Shown here piece after piece: positions 32,014 through 42,797 of a stretch of DNA of 64,000 bases (its first letter is position 1; every line of letters begins with the position of its first letter). The position numbers were made by a program, and so were the translations under genes. The notes below the pieces were generated by a model, which saw only the letters and a program-made list of their open reading frames with translations, was not told the DNA's origin and did not search any database. The stretch spans positions 11,583,982 to 11,647,981 of the forward strand of contig JAOANR010000002.1 of the NCBI GenBank assembly GCA_030278955.1, written 5' to 3'. This stretch comes from Hygrophila difformis (taxonomy: Eukaryota > Streptophyta > Magnoliopsida > Lamiales > Acanthaceae).

Positions 32014-35000
32014 ATGACCTATGAAGAACTTCAAGCTCGAAATATAGAATCGGATAAGAAAGAGAAATCATTCTTGGCAAAAACGAGAACGGTTAACATG
32101 GTAGAAGCTATTCGGAGAAGTGGTGGATGGACAGCAATGCAAATTTCACCTCCAGACTTTTATATCAATCCATTTATGCTTCAACATATACCAGAGAAGG
32201 AAAAGGAATCATTGAGGATTGATTTAGAAGAAGCATTCTGGAATAAGATGAATAGATTTTGGGATGATCAAATTATTATTCTGATTAATGATAGGCATCT
32301 GCCTAATGAAATCAGACTGGAAAGAGTTTTGGAAAGAGAAAGGAAGTGCATGGCTGAGTGGAATCAGGAGTGCTACAGAATTATCAATCCAAAAGATCAG
32401 ACAGGGCTGGAGCTGGATTACTTTGATCCTCAACCACTACCAAAATATGTGAAGCGACTCACCAAATATTGCTGCAAACTTAATGAAATCCGGAATGCTA
32501 GAGTCTATGATGCTCAGCAGGCACTCCCTGCATACATGCCTCCAACATTCCTGAACAAGAAGGGACCTGTTGAACAGAATTTCTTGACAAACCTGGCTCT
32601 AGATAGGATTATTGACGCTCGGATCAATTTAAGGCATGACCTTGAGCCTTATTTCAAGAAAGCTAAACAAGGTCAGGCGGTATGGAAAGATGTCCTTAGA
32701 ATTATTCAGGAAGCTAGAAATAGCTGGATCAGGTATATGAATAAATGGTCAAAAGGGGATGATCTAAGGAAAAGGATTCTTAAACCAGGGTTGGTAAGGA
32801 AACCTAATGAGGAATTTCCTTTGGAGGAGTTTGCTGAATTGATGCCAGAACAGCAAGCATGGATTAAGGATGCAGAGAGGAGAGAAGCTGAGAGATCAGG
32901 CAAAAACAGAAAGCAGAGATCAGATGCAAAACAGACACCACAAAATATAGTAAGGAATATTTTCAGAGAATCAGTTGTTAATGAAGGACTGGAACCTGTA
33001 GCGAATTTCAGAAAAGTTTCAGCTCCATCAATAACACCAGCAGATGCAGATCTACTCATTACAGATAGACCCAATAAGATCATGAAGAGATTACCTCCAA
33101 CTCTCCAACAGGAAGTTCATGGATATGTCCAGGAAAGGAAGAAAGAATTCATCGAGAAGTATGTCAGGTATGATGCTATGTGCAGGGAAAACGCATACAA
33201 GGAGCACAGACCTTACACTGACCAAACACAAGGAAGAATTCAGCAGATAATTATTGATGATTGGGATGCATGGAATGAGAAATATCTGAATAGAAAGGGA
33301 ATGAATATCATGCTGAAGGGATTAGGCAAGAACTTCTATATTAAGAAGCACGACTCAGATGAAGACAGTACAGACGATGAGCAAAGAATTGAGAGGATGA
33401 GAGTAGTTGATGAGGTTACAACTATTTTGGGAGAAAAGAATGAGGAAAATGATGAAATCCATCCGATTCTGCAAGAGAGTATGGATTGCTATTATGCAAA
33501 CAAACGAAAGGCAGATCGTGAATGGGAGGAACTCATGAGAACTCAAGACAAGAAAGGTAAAAAGAAAGTATCCTCCAAAAAGAGGAAGTCACACAATCTC
33601 AGTTCGAGCACTTCAGATGAAGTACCAATAGCTAAGAAAAGGACTGGGAGGAAGGTGGAGACAGGCAGGTCTGAGAAAGCTAGCCGAATTCCGAAGAAGA
33701 GGAAAAATGAAGATGAGCTAGCAACCAAAGAAATTCTGGATGTGACAAAAGACTTTATGGATGAAGATGTTGAGATTCTACAATCAGCTCAAGAAAAGAG
33801 AGAAGTTGTTACCTACAAAAGGAGAGGAAGGTTACCTTCTGAGCATAAGGAAACCAACCCTGAAGAATTTAAGCAGCAAGGATCTTCTCTTGAGAATGTA
33901 GAACAACTGGGAATCATTCCTGAGAAAGAAAAGCAACAAGAAAAGGAACCTGAAAAGCCAGTTAAAAAGTTCAGGATAAAGATGAAGGCTAGAAAGCCTA
34001 AGTATGTAGTACCTGACACCAGCTCTGAAGAAGAAAAAGTCGAACCAACTCTAGGGATAGTGCCCTACACAGAAAGGTTGGAGCTTACTCCTTACACTAA
34101 TTTGGAAGTGGGGGATATAGATCCAGAGGGCTGGAGAGCATGCATTGAAGAACATCAACCTGATGAACAAGGATCAACTAGACCAAGCACTGATCTCCAA
34201 CTAGTTCAGATTACTGATAGAGAAGGGCAAGATGAAGATCAACAAGCTCAGGTCAACAAGGATCTCATTCAAAGTCAGATTGATTTACAAGGAGTTTCAG
34301 GAAAAGAAACTGAACAAGATATACCACCAGAACAAGCTGCAGATGAGCAAGAATTTGTGAATCAAATTGAGGAATCAGTGGCAGACATATTTCAGGAACA
34401 GACACTGGAAGATTTACAGACTTTTGAAGATATGAACTTGCATGGAACTACAGTCGGGAACATGACTTACTCTCTGGAAGGACTGATTAAAAGGTTCAGA
34501 AAATTGGCTAGAGAAGGAGGGAATGCACGCACCTCAGCAGAACAAGCAAGTGAATATGCAGCTAAACTTGAGTCAGAGTTAGAGGAAATCCAACAACAAA
34601 TAAATCCTGACCAAGTAATGGAACCATCTCCATTAGCAATTCAAGCTTATGAAGAAGAAGTGCAGAGAAATGAAACTCAAGAAGCTCAGCAGAGACAGTA
34701 TTTTATGGAAGACACTGTCAGTCAATATCTCAGAACACAGACGAATGCTGAAAATCAAATGAATCAATGGCTCCTTCCACCTCAAGTCAGGGATGAAGTA
34801 GTTCAGAGAGCAATTGTAAGGATGAATGATCCTGAATGGGCCGCAGAACAGAAGAAGAGAGTAGAAGAATATTTTGGAGTCCAAGGATTTCTAGATTCAG
34901 AATCTACTGCTATTCCTCTTCTACTAAACGAACCTGTACAGGAAGATCCCACAGAGATCTTAAATCAGCATAGCCTTGAAGTTACTGAGAAGGTAGATAC

Positions 35001-36792
35001 CAGCACGTCATTGATTTATGATTCAGGTATAGGCAATTCACAACATGATGACACTGATAGAGTTCAAGAAGAACATCCAGAGCCTGACCATGAGCAAAAC
35101 TCAGAACAAGTTCAGGAAGAAAATGTGGAACCTGCTCAAGAAGGAGGCCAAACAGAAGAACAAGAAAATGAGAATGCTGGGGATGAGCAAGAAGAAGCAC
35201 AAGAATCCGAGGGAAATGAATCAGATACATCTGAAGGATCATCCCCCGGAAAAGATGTCCCAGAATTGCTACCTGCGAGTTATTGGGGAAAGAATAGTCC
35301 AAAGGTGAGGTTATCAATCCCTGATAGCATTGAAAAGAGGACTGAATTTACAGAAGAAGAAATCAAGGTTAAGTTTAATGGAAGAAAGGAAGCATTGAAG
35401 AATTATTTGGGGATGTCCAAAATGATTGTTCCGGACAAAGGATTTCATCCCAAGTGGCTGGATCATAAGTGTATCAGCTACTGGAGGAGGATCAATGAAT
35501 GGGACATTTTCATGAGACACAATAACAAATGTGGTTATGTGGAACTGACCAGGGAGTTCTATGCTAACTTTGATGTTGAGGCAGAAACAACATGGATTAG
35601 AGGGAAAACAGTGCAAGTCACTGTAGAAACTCTAAATGATCTGATACAGGCACCTTTGTTAGAACAGCCAGAAGTCAAATCCGAGGTCCTACTGAGGAAG
35701 AAAACTCAAGGAAATAAACTTGTTAATGCTAGAAAAATGGCACTGGGATTCTGTTCAACACACAGAGGAACTGAGCAGAATAAGATCCCTTTGAAGAATT
35801 TGAAGCCTGAGTACCTGCCTACACTTGATTTCTACTACTCAAAGCTCAGACCTACCACAAATTTTCAAGGACCCTCAGCCGGAACTTTCGAGGGATTTGC
35901 ATTGTTATGGTCAGGAAGGAAATGCAGTGCTGCACACCATGTTCTCAATGTTATTAAGTCAAGAGTTGGAGAAGATGCAGCATTGGCTTATCCGAATTTA
36001 ATCAGAAGACTTTGTGAGAAACAAGGAGTTTCAATCACACCATTTTTACCAGAGATCATAAAGATAGATCCTCCTATTCCATTACCCGAAGACACTTTAA
36101 GGGGAGAGTTGATTTACCAAATGCCAGATTTAGAGGAACAAACTTCCGAAGGATCAGGATCAAAGGTGCAATCTCCTAAGACAAAAAGGGTCTATCTTCC
36201 TTCAAAATCAAGATCATATCAGTCAAGAACCACAACAAAAAGGACAAAGACTGTAACTCCATCTCCTGCATTGAATCCTATTCCAGAAGATGAAGAGTTT
36301 GAGAACACTTCTGCACCATCTCAACCTGTGAGACAGCCAATGAGGAACACAGTATCTGTGGATGAATCTCAGAATATGAGTACTTCAATCCAAAGTTTTG
36401 CACAGTCCATGGAGATGCTAGTGAAAACTATGTCAGAAGACAAGCATGTTCAGAGAGAAATGGAGCAGAAGAGGATTGAACTTGAGCATGTCAGGATTCA
36501 AACTGAGGAGAAACTCAGGAAAGAGGAGATGGAGAGGCAAGAGAAGATAAGGAAGGAAGAATGGGATAGACAGGAAAGAATGAGAAGGGAAGAGATGGAA
36601 AGATTTGAAAGGCTGAGAAGAGAAGAACTTGAAGAGAGAAGACAGGAACGAGAAAGGGATATGGAACTGAGGAGACAGGAGCAGTATAACAGTACGAGAT
36701 TGGTAGACATTCTTGCCAACCTAGTCTCGGATCTAAAGAAATCTCCATCCATACCACCTAAGGATCCAGACAATGATGCAGGACCATCCTGA
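32014..36792 (+). CDS. Env-position ORF, 1592 residues, with putative plant transposon protein domain
   Basis: This long intact frame is the last coding region before the 3' LTR, where Athila elements carry their env-like ORF. Residues 1-350 form a mostly helical region I do not recognise. About 510-570 has several basic clusters (KKGKKK, KKRKS, KKRTGRK, PKKRK) that look like nuclear localisation signals. About 700-1080 is acidic and Gln-rich. About 1095-1370 resembles the putative plant transposon protein domain (YWRRINEWDIFM, REFYANF, WIRGKTVQVT). About 1480-1560 is a highly charged coiled coil of Glu/Arg heptads. I see no signal peptide or membrane helix, so a fusogenic envelope role is unlikely. 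A 3' splice site ending TTCTTAAG (32003) keeps the frame open in the same phase as the F-box exons. The protein is unusually long for this position. Confidence 0.82.
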   Translation: MTYEELQARNIESDKKEKSFLAKTRTVNMVEAIRRSGGWTAMQISPPDFYINPFMLQHIPEKEKESLRIDLEEAFWNKMNRFWDDQIIILINDRHLPNEIRLERVLERERKCMAEWNQECYRIINPKDQTGLELDYFDPQPLPKYVKRLTKYCCKLNEIRNARVYDAQQALPAYMPPTFLNKKGPVEQNFLTNLALDRIIDARINLRHDLEPYFKKAKQGQAVWKDVLRIIQEARNSWIRYMNKWSKGDDLRKRILKPGLVRKPNEEFPLEEFAELMPEQQAWIKDAERREAERSGKNRKQRSDAKQTPQNIVRNIFRESVVNEGLEPVANFRKVSAPSITPADADLLITDRPNKIMKRLPPTLQQEVHGYVQERKKEFIEKYVRYDAMCRENAYKEHRPYTDQTQGRIQQIIIDDWDAWNEKYLNRKGMNIMLKGLGKNFYIKKHDSDEDSTDDEQRIERMRVVDEVTTILGEKNEENDEIHPILQESMDCYYANKRKADREWEELMRTQDKKGKKKVSSKKRKSHNLSSSTSDEVPIAKKRTGRKVETGRSEKASRIPKKRKNEDELATKEILDVTKDFMDEDVEILQSAQEKREVVTYKRRGRLPSEHKETNPEEFKQQGSSLENVEQLGIIPEKEKQQEKEPEKPVKKFRIKMKARKPKYVVPDTSSEEEKVEPTLGIVPYTERLELTPYTNLEVGDIDPEGWRACIEEHQPDEQGSTRPSTDLQLVQITDREGQDEDQQAQVNKDLIQSQIDLQGVSGKETEQDIPPEQAADEQEFVNQIEESVADIFQEQTLEDLQTFEDMNLHGTTVGNMTYSLEGLIKRFRKLAREGGNARTSAEQASEYAAKLESELEEIQQQINPDQVMEPSPLAIQAYEEEVQRNETQEAQQRQYFMEDTVSQYLRTQTNAENQMNQWLLPPQVRDEVVQRAIVRMNDPEWAAEQKKRVEEYFGVQGFLDSESTAIPLLLNEPVQEDPTEILNQHSLEVTEKVDTSTSLIYDSGIGNSQHDDTDRVQEEHPEPDHEQNSEQVQEENVEPAQEGGQTEEQENENAGDEQEEAQESEGNESDTSEGSSPGKDVPELLPASYWGKNSPKVRLSIPDSIEKRTEFTEEEIKVKFNGRKEALKNYLGMSKMIVPDKGFHPKWLDHKCISYWRRINEWDIFMRHNNKCGYVELTREFYANFDVEAETTWIRGKTVQVTVETLNDLIQAPLLEQPEVKSEVLLRKKTQGNKLVNARKMALGFCSTHRGTEQNKIPLKNLKPEYLPTLDFYYSKLRPTTNFQGPSAGTFEGFALLWSGRKCSAAHHVLNVIKSRVGEDAALAYPNLIRRLCEKQGVSITPFLPEIIKIDPPIPLPEDTLRGELIYQMPDLEEQTSEGSGSKVQSPKTKRVYLPSKSRSYQSRTTTKRTKTVTPSPALNPIPEDEEFENTSAPSQPVRQPMRNTVSVDESQNMSTSIQSFAQSMEMLVKTMSEDKHVQREMEQKRIELEHVRIQTEEKLRKEEMERQEKIRKEEWDRQERMRREEMERFERLRREELEERRQERERDMELRRQEQYNSTRLVDILANLVSDLKKSPSIPPKDPDNDAGPS

Positions 36793-37834
36793 GATCACAG
36801 GGGAGTTTTCTGAAACCTTCTTCTTCTTTTTAATTGCAGTCTCTTTTTCTTTATTTCTTTCCTGTTTCCGTTTGTTCTGATATAACTTAGGATAGATTTA
36901 ATATGAAGTTGTGTCATAGTATTGAATTTCAAGCTAAAAATAATAATGATAGTAATAATAAACTCAGGGAGGCTAATAAACTGATAAAGGAATAGAAGAT
37001 GAGTTTAAAAAGTGGTTCCTGTGGAGACATCTACTTTATAGATTTTCACTGCAATCATGAGCCGCTCTTGAAAACTGTTCTTAGCTGTAAGCTCTGAGAT
37101 TGATTGATGTCATTACTGGATAAATAGTTTGAAGGTTTTGTGATGATATTAACCTTAGTGATTTGCATACCATAAACAATAACTGCACAAGGTTAAGAGG
37201 ATTGATCTAATCTAGTCTCTCTTGGAAGATGAGTGTGCATATTGAGTAAAAAAAAAAAGAAAGAGAAAAAGAGAGCAAGGGAAATTTTAGAAACAGACGT
37301 GGTAAAATAATGTGGATATAAGTAGCTGGCACAGCTGCCCCTCTGATTTATGAGTTGAAGAACTTTAAAAGAACAGAATCAAGGGCAGGGGAGTTGAAGT
37401 TTCATCTGCAATGTCAGGTCATGCGACTCCTCCTAATAATGTGAAACCGAGCTATTGAAAGCCACGGAAGGCCACCCCTTGATATATAAAAAAAAGAGTG
37501 TGTATTTCATTTCAGAATACAAGATATGCACATGAGTTGGACAGGATTGAGCGTGAGAAGAGAAATCTGGCTAACTAAGGAGCAGAACAATAATTCACAT
37601 AAATGCAAATCACTTTTGTTAATGTTTCCATGAAATCTGGTGAATTCTAAGTCAGGTATGAAGCATCAATCAGTTGAAAGAGTTGAGCTGGGGATAGTTG
37701 GAAAAGAGAAGGTAGTGATCCAGTAGAGTCTTACATGAACATTTTAATCTCAGAAGCCACTAATTGGACTTATTCTTTGAAACTTTACAAGTTTCTTACC
37801 ACTTGAGGACAAGTGTTTCTAAATGTGAGGATGG
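36793..37834 (+). other. 3' non-coding region ending in the polypurine-like tract
   Basis: I find no ORF. Purine-rich stretches occur near 37249-37290 and 37500. The end, CTTGAGGACAAGTGTTTC then AAATGTGAGGATGG (37821-37834), directly precedes the 3' LTR. It fits the tract that primes plus-strand synthesis, although it is less purine-pure than the G-run typical of gypsy elements. Confidence 0.7.
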
Positions 37835-40800
37835 TGATGACAGCCTTTTGTGACTGTCATTTGCGTCCAATTTAGTGTCTTAATGATGATCTTTTGCTCT
37901 TAATTCCATTGATTTTTGATGAATAATCATAAAGGATTAGAAAAAATGGAAGAAGAATTAAGATTGCACAGAAGTTGGAAATACATGGAAAATGGCTTGA
38001 AATTCTGAGTTTTCTTTGTAAGACTCGCACGCGGTGTTTCCATTGAACTGATCCACGTTTTGTCATGCAGAAGGAAGTCAAGCTGGAAAACAGCAGGAAG
38101 TGGAAAGGACATAGCGAGGAAAGAAAAGGAATGGTGCGAGGGCTTGTTTCCGAAATCAGGAAAAGATTTAAGGAAAATGTGCAGATGCTGAAGTCCACGC
38201 GATGATTGTTTGACATCGCGAGGAAAGGAAGTCTGTGCAAGACAGAAGTTTTATCCGTCATGGCGAGAAGCAGATTCCTTGGAGAAACTGTGAGACCTCG
38301 CCTCGTCAAGAAAGATGATTACATTTCTGACTCTCGCTTTGAAGGAACTGGACAAAGCGAGAGGAGAGCTATTCTGATGCGAGCGGTTATCATCCAAGGC
38401 AGAAGCAGTTACAACACCCATCTATAAATAAGACCCTTGGGGAATCAGCTCAGCAGGCGGGAGATTGAAGAGAATAGCTCGATTTTACTCTCCAGTCCAC
38501 TTTTTAGAATTTAGTAGGTAGGTTAGGATTTAATTTTCTCTGCAATTTACTTTGATGTTCTTCAGATTTGTAATTGGTTTTCGTAGAACTGTAATTCAAC
38601 TTCGCAGTAGATTTCTTTAAGATTAGTTGTTAGATTAGCTAGAGGATACCCTGGGAGGAGAGTTGCTTTCGGATCGCTTGTTCATCCATCATGACGATCA
38701 TCATCTAAACTCCGACTCGTTCGCTCATCTTCGCATTATTCTGATAGCAAACAGATTTCCAGGTGTATTCATTTTTAATTCTTTGTTATTCGAGATACAA
38801 GAAGAATGATCGGTTATCAGATTGTGAATTTCTTATCTTTCTGGTTTCTATTTCCATTTCGTAATTCTGTTTCAGCAGAGTATAAACCTCAATTTCATCA
38901 TTCAATCTGAATTTTGCATCATATCTTTAATTCGATTTTCGAAGATCATAACACTTCCACATTTTTAATGCGCAAATTGTTCGTTCCAATTACGTAAGAA
39001 ATTTGGATATTGTAACCGAGTTAGGTATGATCTGGCGGAATTATGAATTTACTCGATTTTCTGTCAATGTTATGTTTATAGATGAGAATCATAAGGTTTA
39101 ATGTTCAGAACTCTAAAAGGTTCCTAGAGACCCATGCAGTGTTAATCATCGCTTGATAATCTTTGAGAATCAATAGCTTTGAGTTCATGAACTTGGATGC
39201 AAAAGATTCTATGTTCATAATTTTCTAAACAGAAATTCCAGAAGGTAGTTATGGCAGTTATAAATTCTGATCATTTACTTCGAATAAGGATATCCCCTCG
39301 CTTCATCCTAAAAGATGACGCGAGGAAATATCCAGATAGATCTATTATGACAAAGGCTATCCAAATACTCACGCGATGTCAATCTGACAAAGCGAGAGGA
39401 TCAATCTATAACAGCAATAGACTTGATATCCATTTTATAGGGTATCAATCATTCACTTTTACTCCTTATACATATATAACCCCTATCTATAAGTAGGAAT
39501 TGAGTACCTCGCCGCATTCTTACAGAAACTATCGCGAGGCATTCAATTCTTTGTATAAACAAAATCTGGGGAACATTCTTTGAATATTAGCTCCCTCCAC
39601 GCTGTACAGACATAGCGTGCGGAAAATTGGAATGTTCATAGTTTGAAACCCAAAATAGTTACTGCGAGCTATTTTGGACACTTATTTTGCAGAGTTATTT
39701 CTCAAATTCTTTTTCTTGGGAAAGTTATTTCCTAATTCTGTCTAGTTTCCAATGTATATTTTGGAAGCATCCTTGCATTTTGATTAAGAGGATTCAGAAC
39801 CCTCAACGTCTCTTTATACATATAATACTACATATACATATAATATTTTGGGATATTTCCCAGTATATGATGAGTAATCTTACTTCATGATTACAAATTT
39901 ACAATTCATATGTGCAACACGTATTACTATTTTACACTGGTACGTTGAGAGAGATGATGATATAGGTTTTCTCAATCATTATCTACTCAGGACTAATAAA
40001 GAACAAACTTGTTCTTCAGTTGGGCATTTAGTACCTGTCGTTTAAAAGGGAAAGATGTTTCAAGAACCATCTTTTGTCCTAAAAATTAGTAGAATATCAG
40101 GAAGATTAATTTCCGGGGTTCATGGTATTATAGTTATCACTATATGCTATGAGTAGGAGATTAAACATTTCTCTTCAGTCTACTAATCCTGAGTCAAATC
40201 ACGGATATTTGGAACTGTTTACAGAGATTTCTTGAGCTAAATCAGTTATACAAATCTGAGTAGTCTGGATAAGTCAAGGAAGTTGAATAGCAATTTCATC
40301 TTGATATACTTACAAGACTATTATTCCTTATGAATACTTGCAGGAATTACTCTGAAGAAATGAGTCTTATGAAAACATTGGATGATAGATTTAAATATTA
40401 GCTTTTTCATTTTTTTGTAGAGGACATCCAATACAGGATCATAAGATCAGTTTGATCAGGGTAATAAAAAGAACAACTTCAAGTTCAGACGAATATAGTA
40501 TGATTTAGAAGTGACCTCGAGTTGTCAAAGGCTTAATCTGAGTCTGAAAGGAAAAGATTAAGTGACAATTCTGAAAGCTTTTATCACAGAAGGAGTCTGA
40601 CAGATCATTCTGTGATGATAGTATTCCATGATTTCAGAGCTTAGAATGTCATGACACTGAATCATAAGTACCTGTCTTGGGAAGTGATTGAAGACATGAA
40701 GAATTGATTAAGTTGTGTAAAGGATTTGTCTATCTCAATGAACTTTCATTATGTTTTAGCCAATGAAGTATGATAATCTCAGCATATTCTTATTTCATTT

Positions 40801-41168
40801 TTCATTTGATTTGGTCTGTAACATCTTAAACACGTGAATAAGACCATAATGTTCTACATCATTTTAATTGTTTTCTTTACTACATTTACAGCTTTAAGCA
40901 TTTACATTTCAGTAGTATTCTTTAGTAATCATCATTACAACATTCTTAAATCAAGAATAAAGACAGATTCTAAAGCCAATAATTCTATTAAAACACTTTT
41001 ATCGTGTAACTCTCTTTTGAACGATCCCGACAATTAAAATAAATATTGCAGCTTGATACCGTGCGCTTTCGGTAGGAAAAACTAGGCAGGCTTTTTAACA
41101 GCCCTATAGGAATTATAGTGTAAAGGCTGTCGGGGGGCATTGCATCGGGGTTTTACCTCAAAGCTTCA
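37835..41168 (+). repeat. 3' LTR of the Athila-like element
   Basis: This is the partner of 731-4056 at offset 37104, then 37112 after an 8-bp insertion at 40606-40613. Three transitions were seen (near 40657, 40674 and 40869). It carries the same TATA box (38423-38430) and dyads. The end CTTCA is followed by the target duplication. Confidence 0.95.
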
Positions 41169-41173
41169 ATATG
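41169..41173. repeat. Target site duplication ATATG, right copy
   Basis: This follows the 3' LTR end and matches 726-730. The insertion lies about 85 bp downstream of the TATA box of the pararetroviral promoter on the minus strand. Confidence 0.93.
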
Positions 41174-41249
41174 CAGAAAGAGAAATATGGCAAATGTTTT
41201 TGAAAAGTTGGGAGGATTTTTCCAATGCCTTCCATCTGCTTCAAACTCC

Positions 41250-41316
41250 TTTATTTATAGGCATCCGCGGACTTCAGCTGCGGACTTCACACCTTCTCTA
41301 ATTCATCGTGACGTCA
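41250..41316 (-). promoter_or_regulatory. Pararetroviral promoter remnant with as-1-like motif and TATA box
   Basis: On the minus strand TGACGTCA (41316-41309) is followed about 50 bp later by CCTATAAATAAA (41261-41250). This is the layout of the full-length transcript promoter of caulimovirids, where an as-1 TGACG element lies upstream of the TATA box. It sits just downstream of the decayed viral ORFs, as expected in the circular genome order. Function in this genome is untested. Confidence 0.5.
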
Positions 41317-41569
41317 CTGTGTTTGTCACCTGCCTTGGATTCCAGCTTGCTACATTATTGTTTGCTGAATTATTGTTCTAGGGTGGCATCTTTTGCCAAC
41401 TTTCCACCTTCTCTTGTCGGCCACTATGGGCATATACTTGCTTTGTCGGCTTCTAATTATTAGGTATTGCCGACACCTCTTTTTCTTTTACATCCAGCTG
41501 TTCTCACTTTGGCTTGTGAATGTTTTTTGGACATTTCTTTCCCTTATCCCATTCGGGTCTGGATTTCTT

Positions 41570-42797
41570 TTAAGTTACCCGAATTTTTGTGCCAAATAAG
41601 GGTTTTTTCTGTTCTACGCAATATGGGCATATGTGGTTATCCCATTGGCCAACATGCATCATATTGCATGCATTCTTTCTGGTAGACTCGGTTTCTGGCA
41701 ACTTATTCTCCCAAATAAGTAATCTCTTCTTTTCGAAAGTGGTTTCCGCGAACTCGGTACTTTTCCCTGTTAAAGAATTAATCGGGAACGATCCATTTAA
41801 GTTATTGAAAAAGATTTTAAATGGATGTTTGACCTTTTCCATCTCTGTGTGACAGACCCAGAATCCCCATGCTCGTCTGGTGGAGATCTCATCTTCGCTG
41901 ATGGAAGATACCAATGGTGCCTTGTCATCAATAGACTTGACTCTGTTGAAGGCTATCATATCAGGCCTTTGTAATTTAATAAAATGAAAGACCGGATAGG
42001 AACCTTTTTGAATGATTTCTGATGCTGCTGAGATGAACTTAAGCTACAAAATATCTCCTAATTGCATGTGCGGGTTGTTCTGCCATGATTCATGCACCGC
42101 GCTGCTTATCCATCCCCGGAAGTTTTTCTATTTTCGGAAATCCTGGTGATGTGGTATGAACAGATGCTAAAGCTCCAAAATCATACCGCCTTCGAACATC
42201 TTCTGGCTTTGATCCCTTGAGCATCCAGACCCTGTTGTATCTTCCGGACATCTCAATCACTGTTTTGCTGGGATTAATTCCTCTTTTGGAAACCAATTGT
42301 TCCCATTTTCCTTGGTAGTCCAGCCAGGCTGCAGATATGACCTTCTCCTCTGAATTAACCTTAGAGGTGTCTGTCATGGGCCTAAGGTTAATTTCTTCCT
42401 CTTTTATCCTAGAGGCTGTGGGTTGACTTGAGCTTTCAGAAATGTGACTGTCCTCTTGCTCAACATTTTTGTCGGTATCTGACAATGGTTCCTTTGAAGC
42501 AGTGCTTGAATCTGCTTATTCGTAAGTGACCACCTTAGCTTTTTGGGCACTTTTCTCTTTATTTACCAGGGAGGCTGACGCTTTCCTGATTGGCTCTAAT
42601 GCTGATTCCCATAGCACTGTCATTGCAATATGGGAGGTTCGTATGTCATTACGGACCATGTCCACATCGCTCTGTTGTATTTGGCCAGTTGTTTTTGCAT
42701 TGATATCCAGCTGTCCAAAGTGTTTAGATAGCTCCTCAAGATTTTCTTTGAGGTGCATGAATCTCGTTATGATGGAATCTGCTTCAAATGCTTCCAT
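41570..42797 (-). pseudogene. Endogenous pararetrovirus, ORF downstream of pol (candidate transactivator/inclusion-body protein)
   Basis: There are three minus-strand open blocks: 42797-42516, 42485-42090 and 41959-41570. The first two are in one frame separated by a single in-frame stop near 42516. The third follows after another stop near 42040. The first block is helical and Leu/Glu-rich, the second has a Ser/Glu-rich start then a compact region, and the third ends with a CPYC pair. Position after RNase H and before the promoter fits the transactivator ORF of caulimovirids. I assign this from position rather than a recognised motif. It is clearly decayed. Confidence 0.5.

Larger units (their letters stand above)
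731..41168 (+). mobile_element. Giant Athila-like Ty3/gypsy retrotransposon carrying five F-box genes
   Basis: This is a complete LTR element. It has LTRs of 3326 and 3334 bp starting TG and ending CA, a 5-bp duplication ATATG, an 18-nt primer site complementary to the 3' end of plant tRNA-Asp, and gag-protease then RT-RNase H-integrase in the order typical of Ty3/gypsy. It also has a large env-position ORF and a polypurine-like tract at 37821-37834. The lineage call rests on the tRNA-Asp primer, the CX2CX3HX4C Gag knuckle, the DLGSS protease motif, the FMDDF polymerase motif and the putative plant transposon protein domain in the last ORF. Unusually, five F-box-like genes lie between integrase and the last ORF. 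A reverse-oriented element (6794-22115) splits gag-pol, and RT also has a frameshift, so this copy is not autonomous. The small number of LTR differences implies recent insertion. Confidence 0.93.

Noticed and set aside
32014..36792. True envelope glycoprotein
   Set aside because: No signal peptide, membrane helix or furin-like context is visible. The protein is charged, nuclear-signal-rich and coiled coil at its end.
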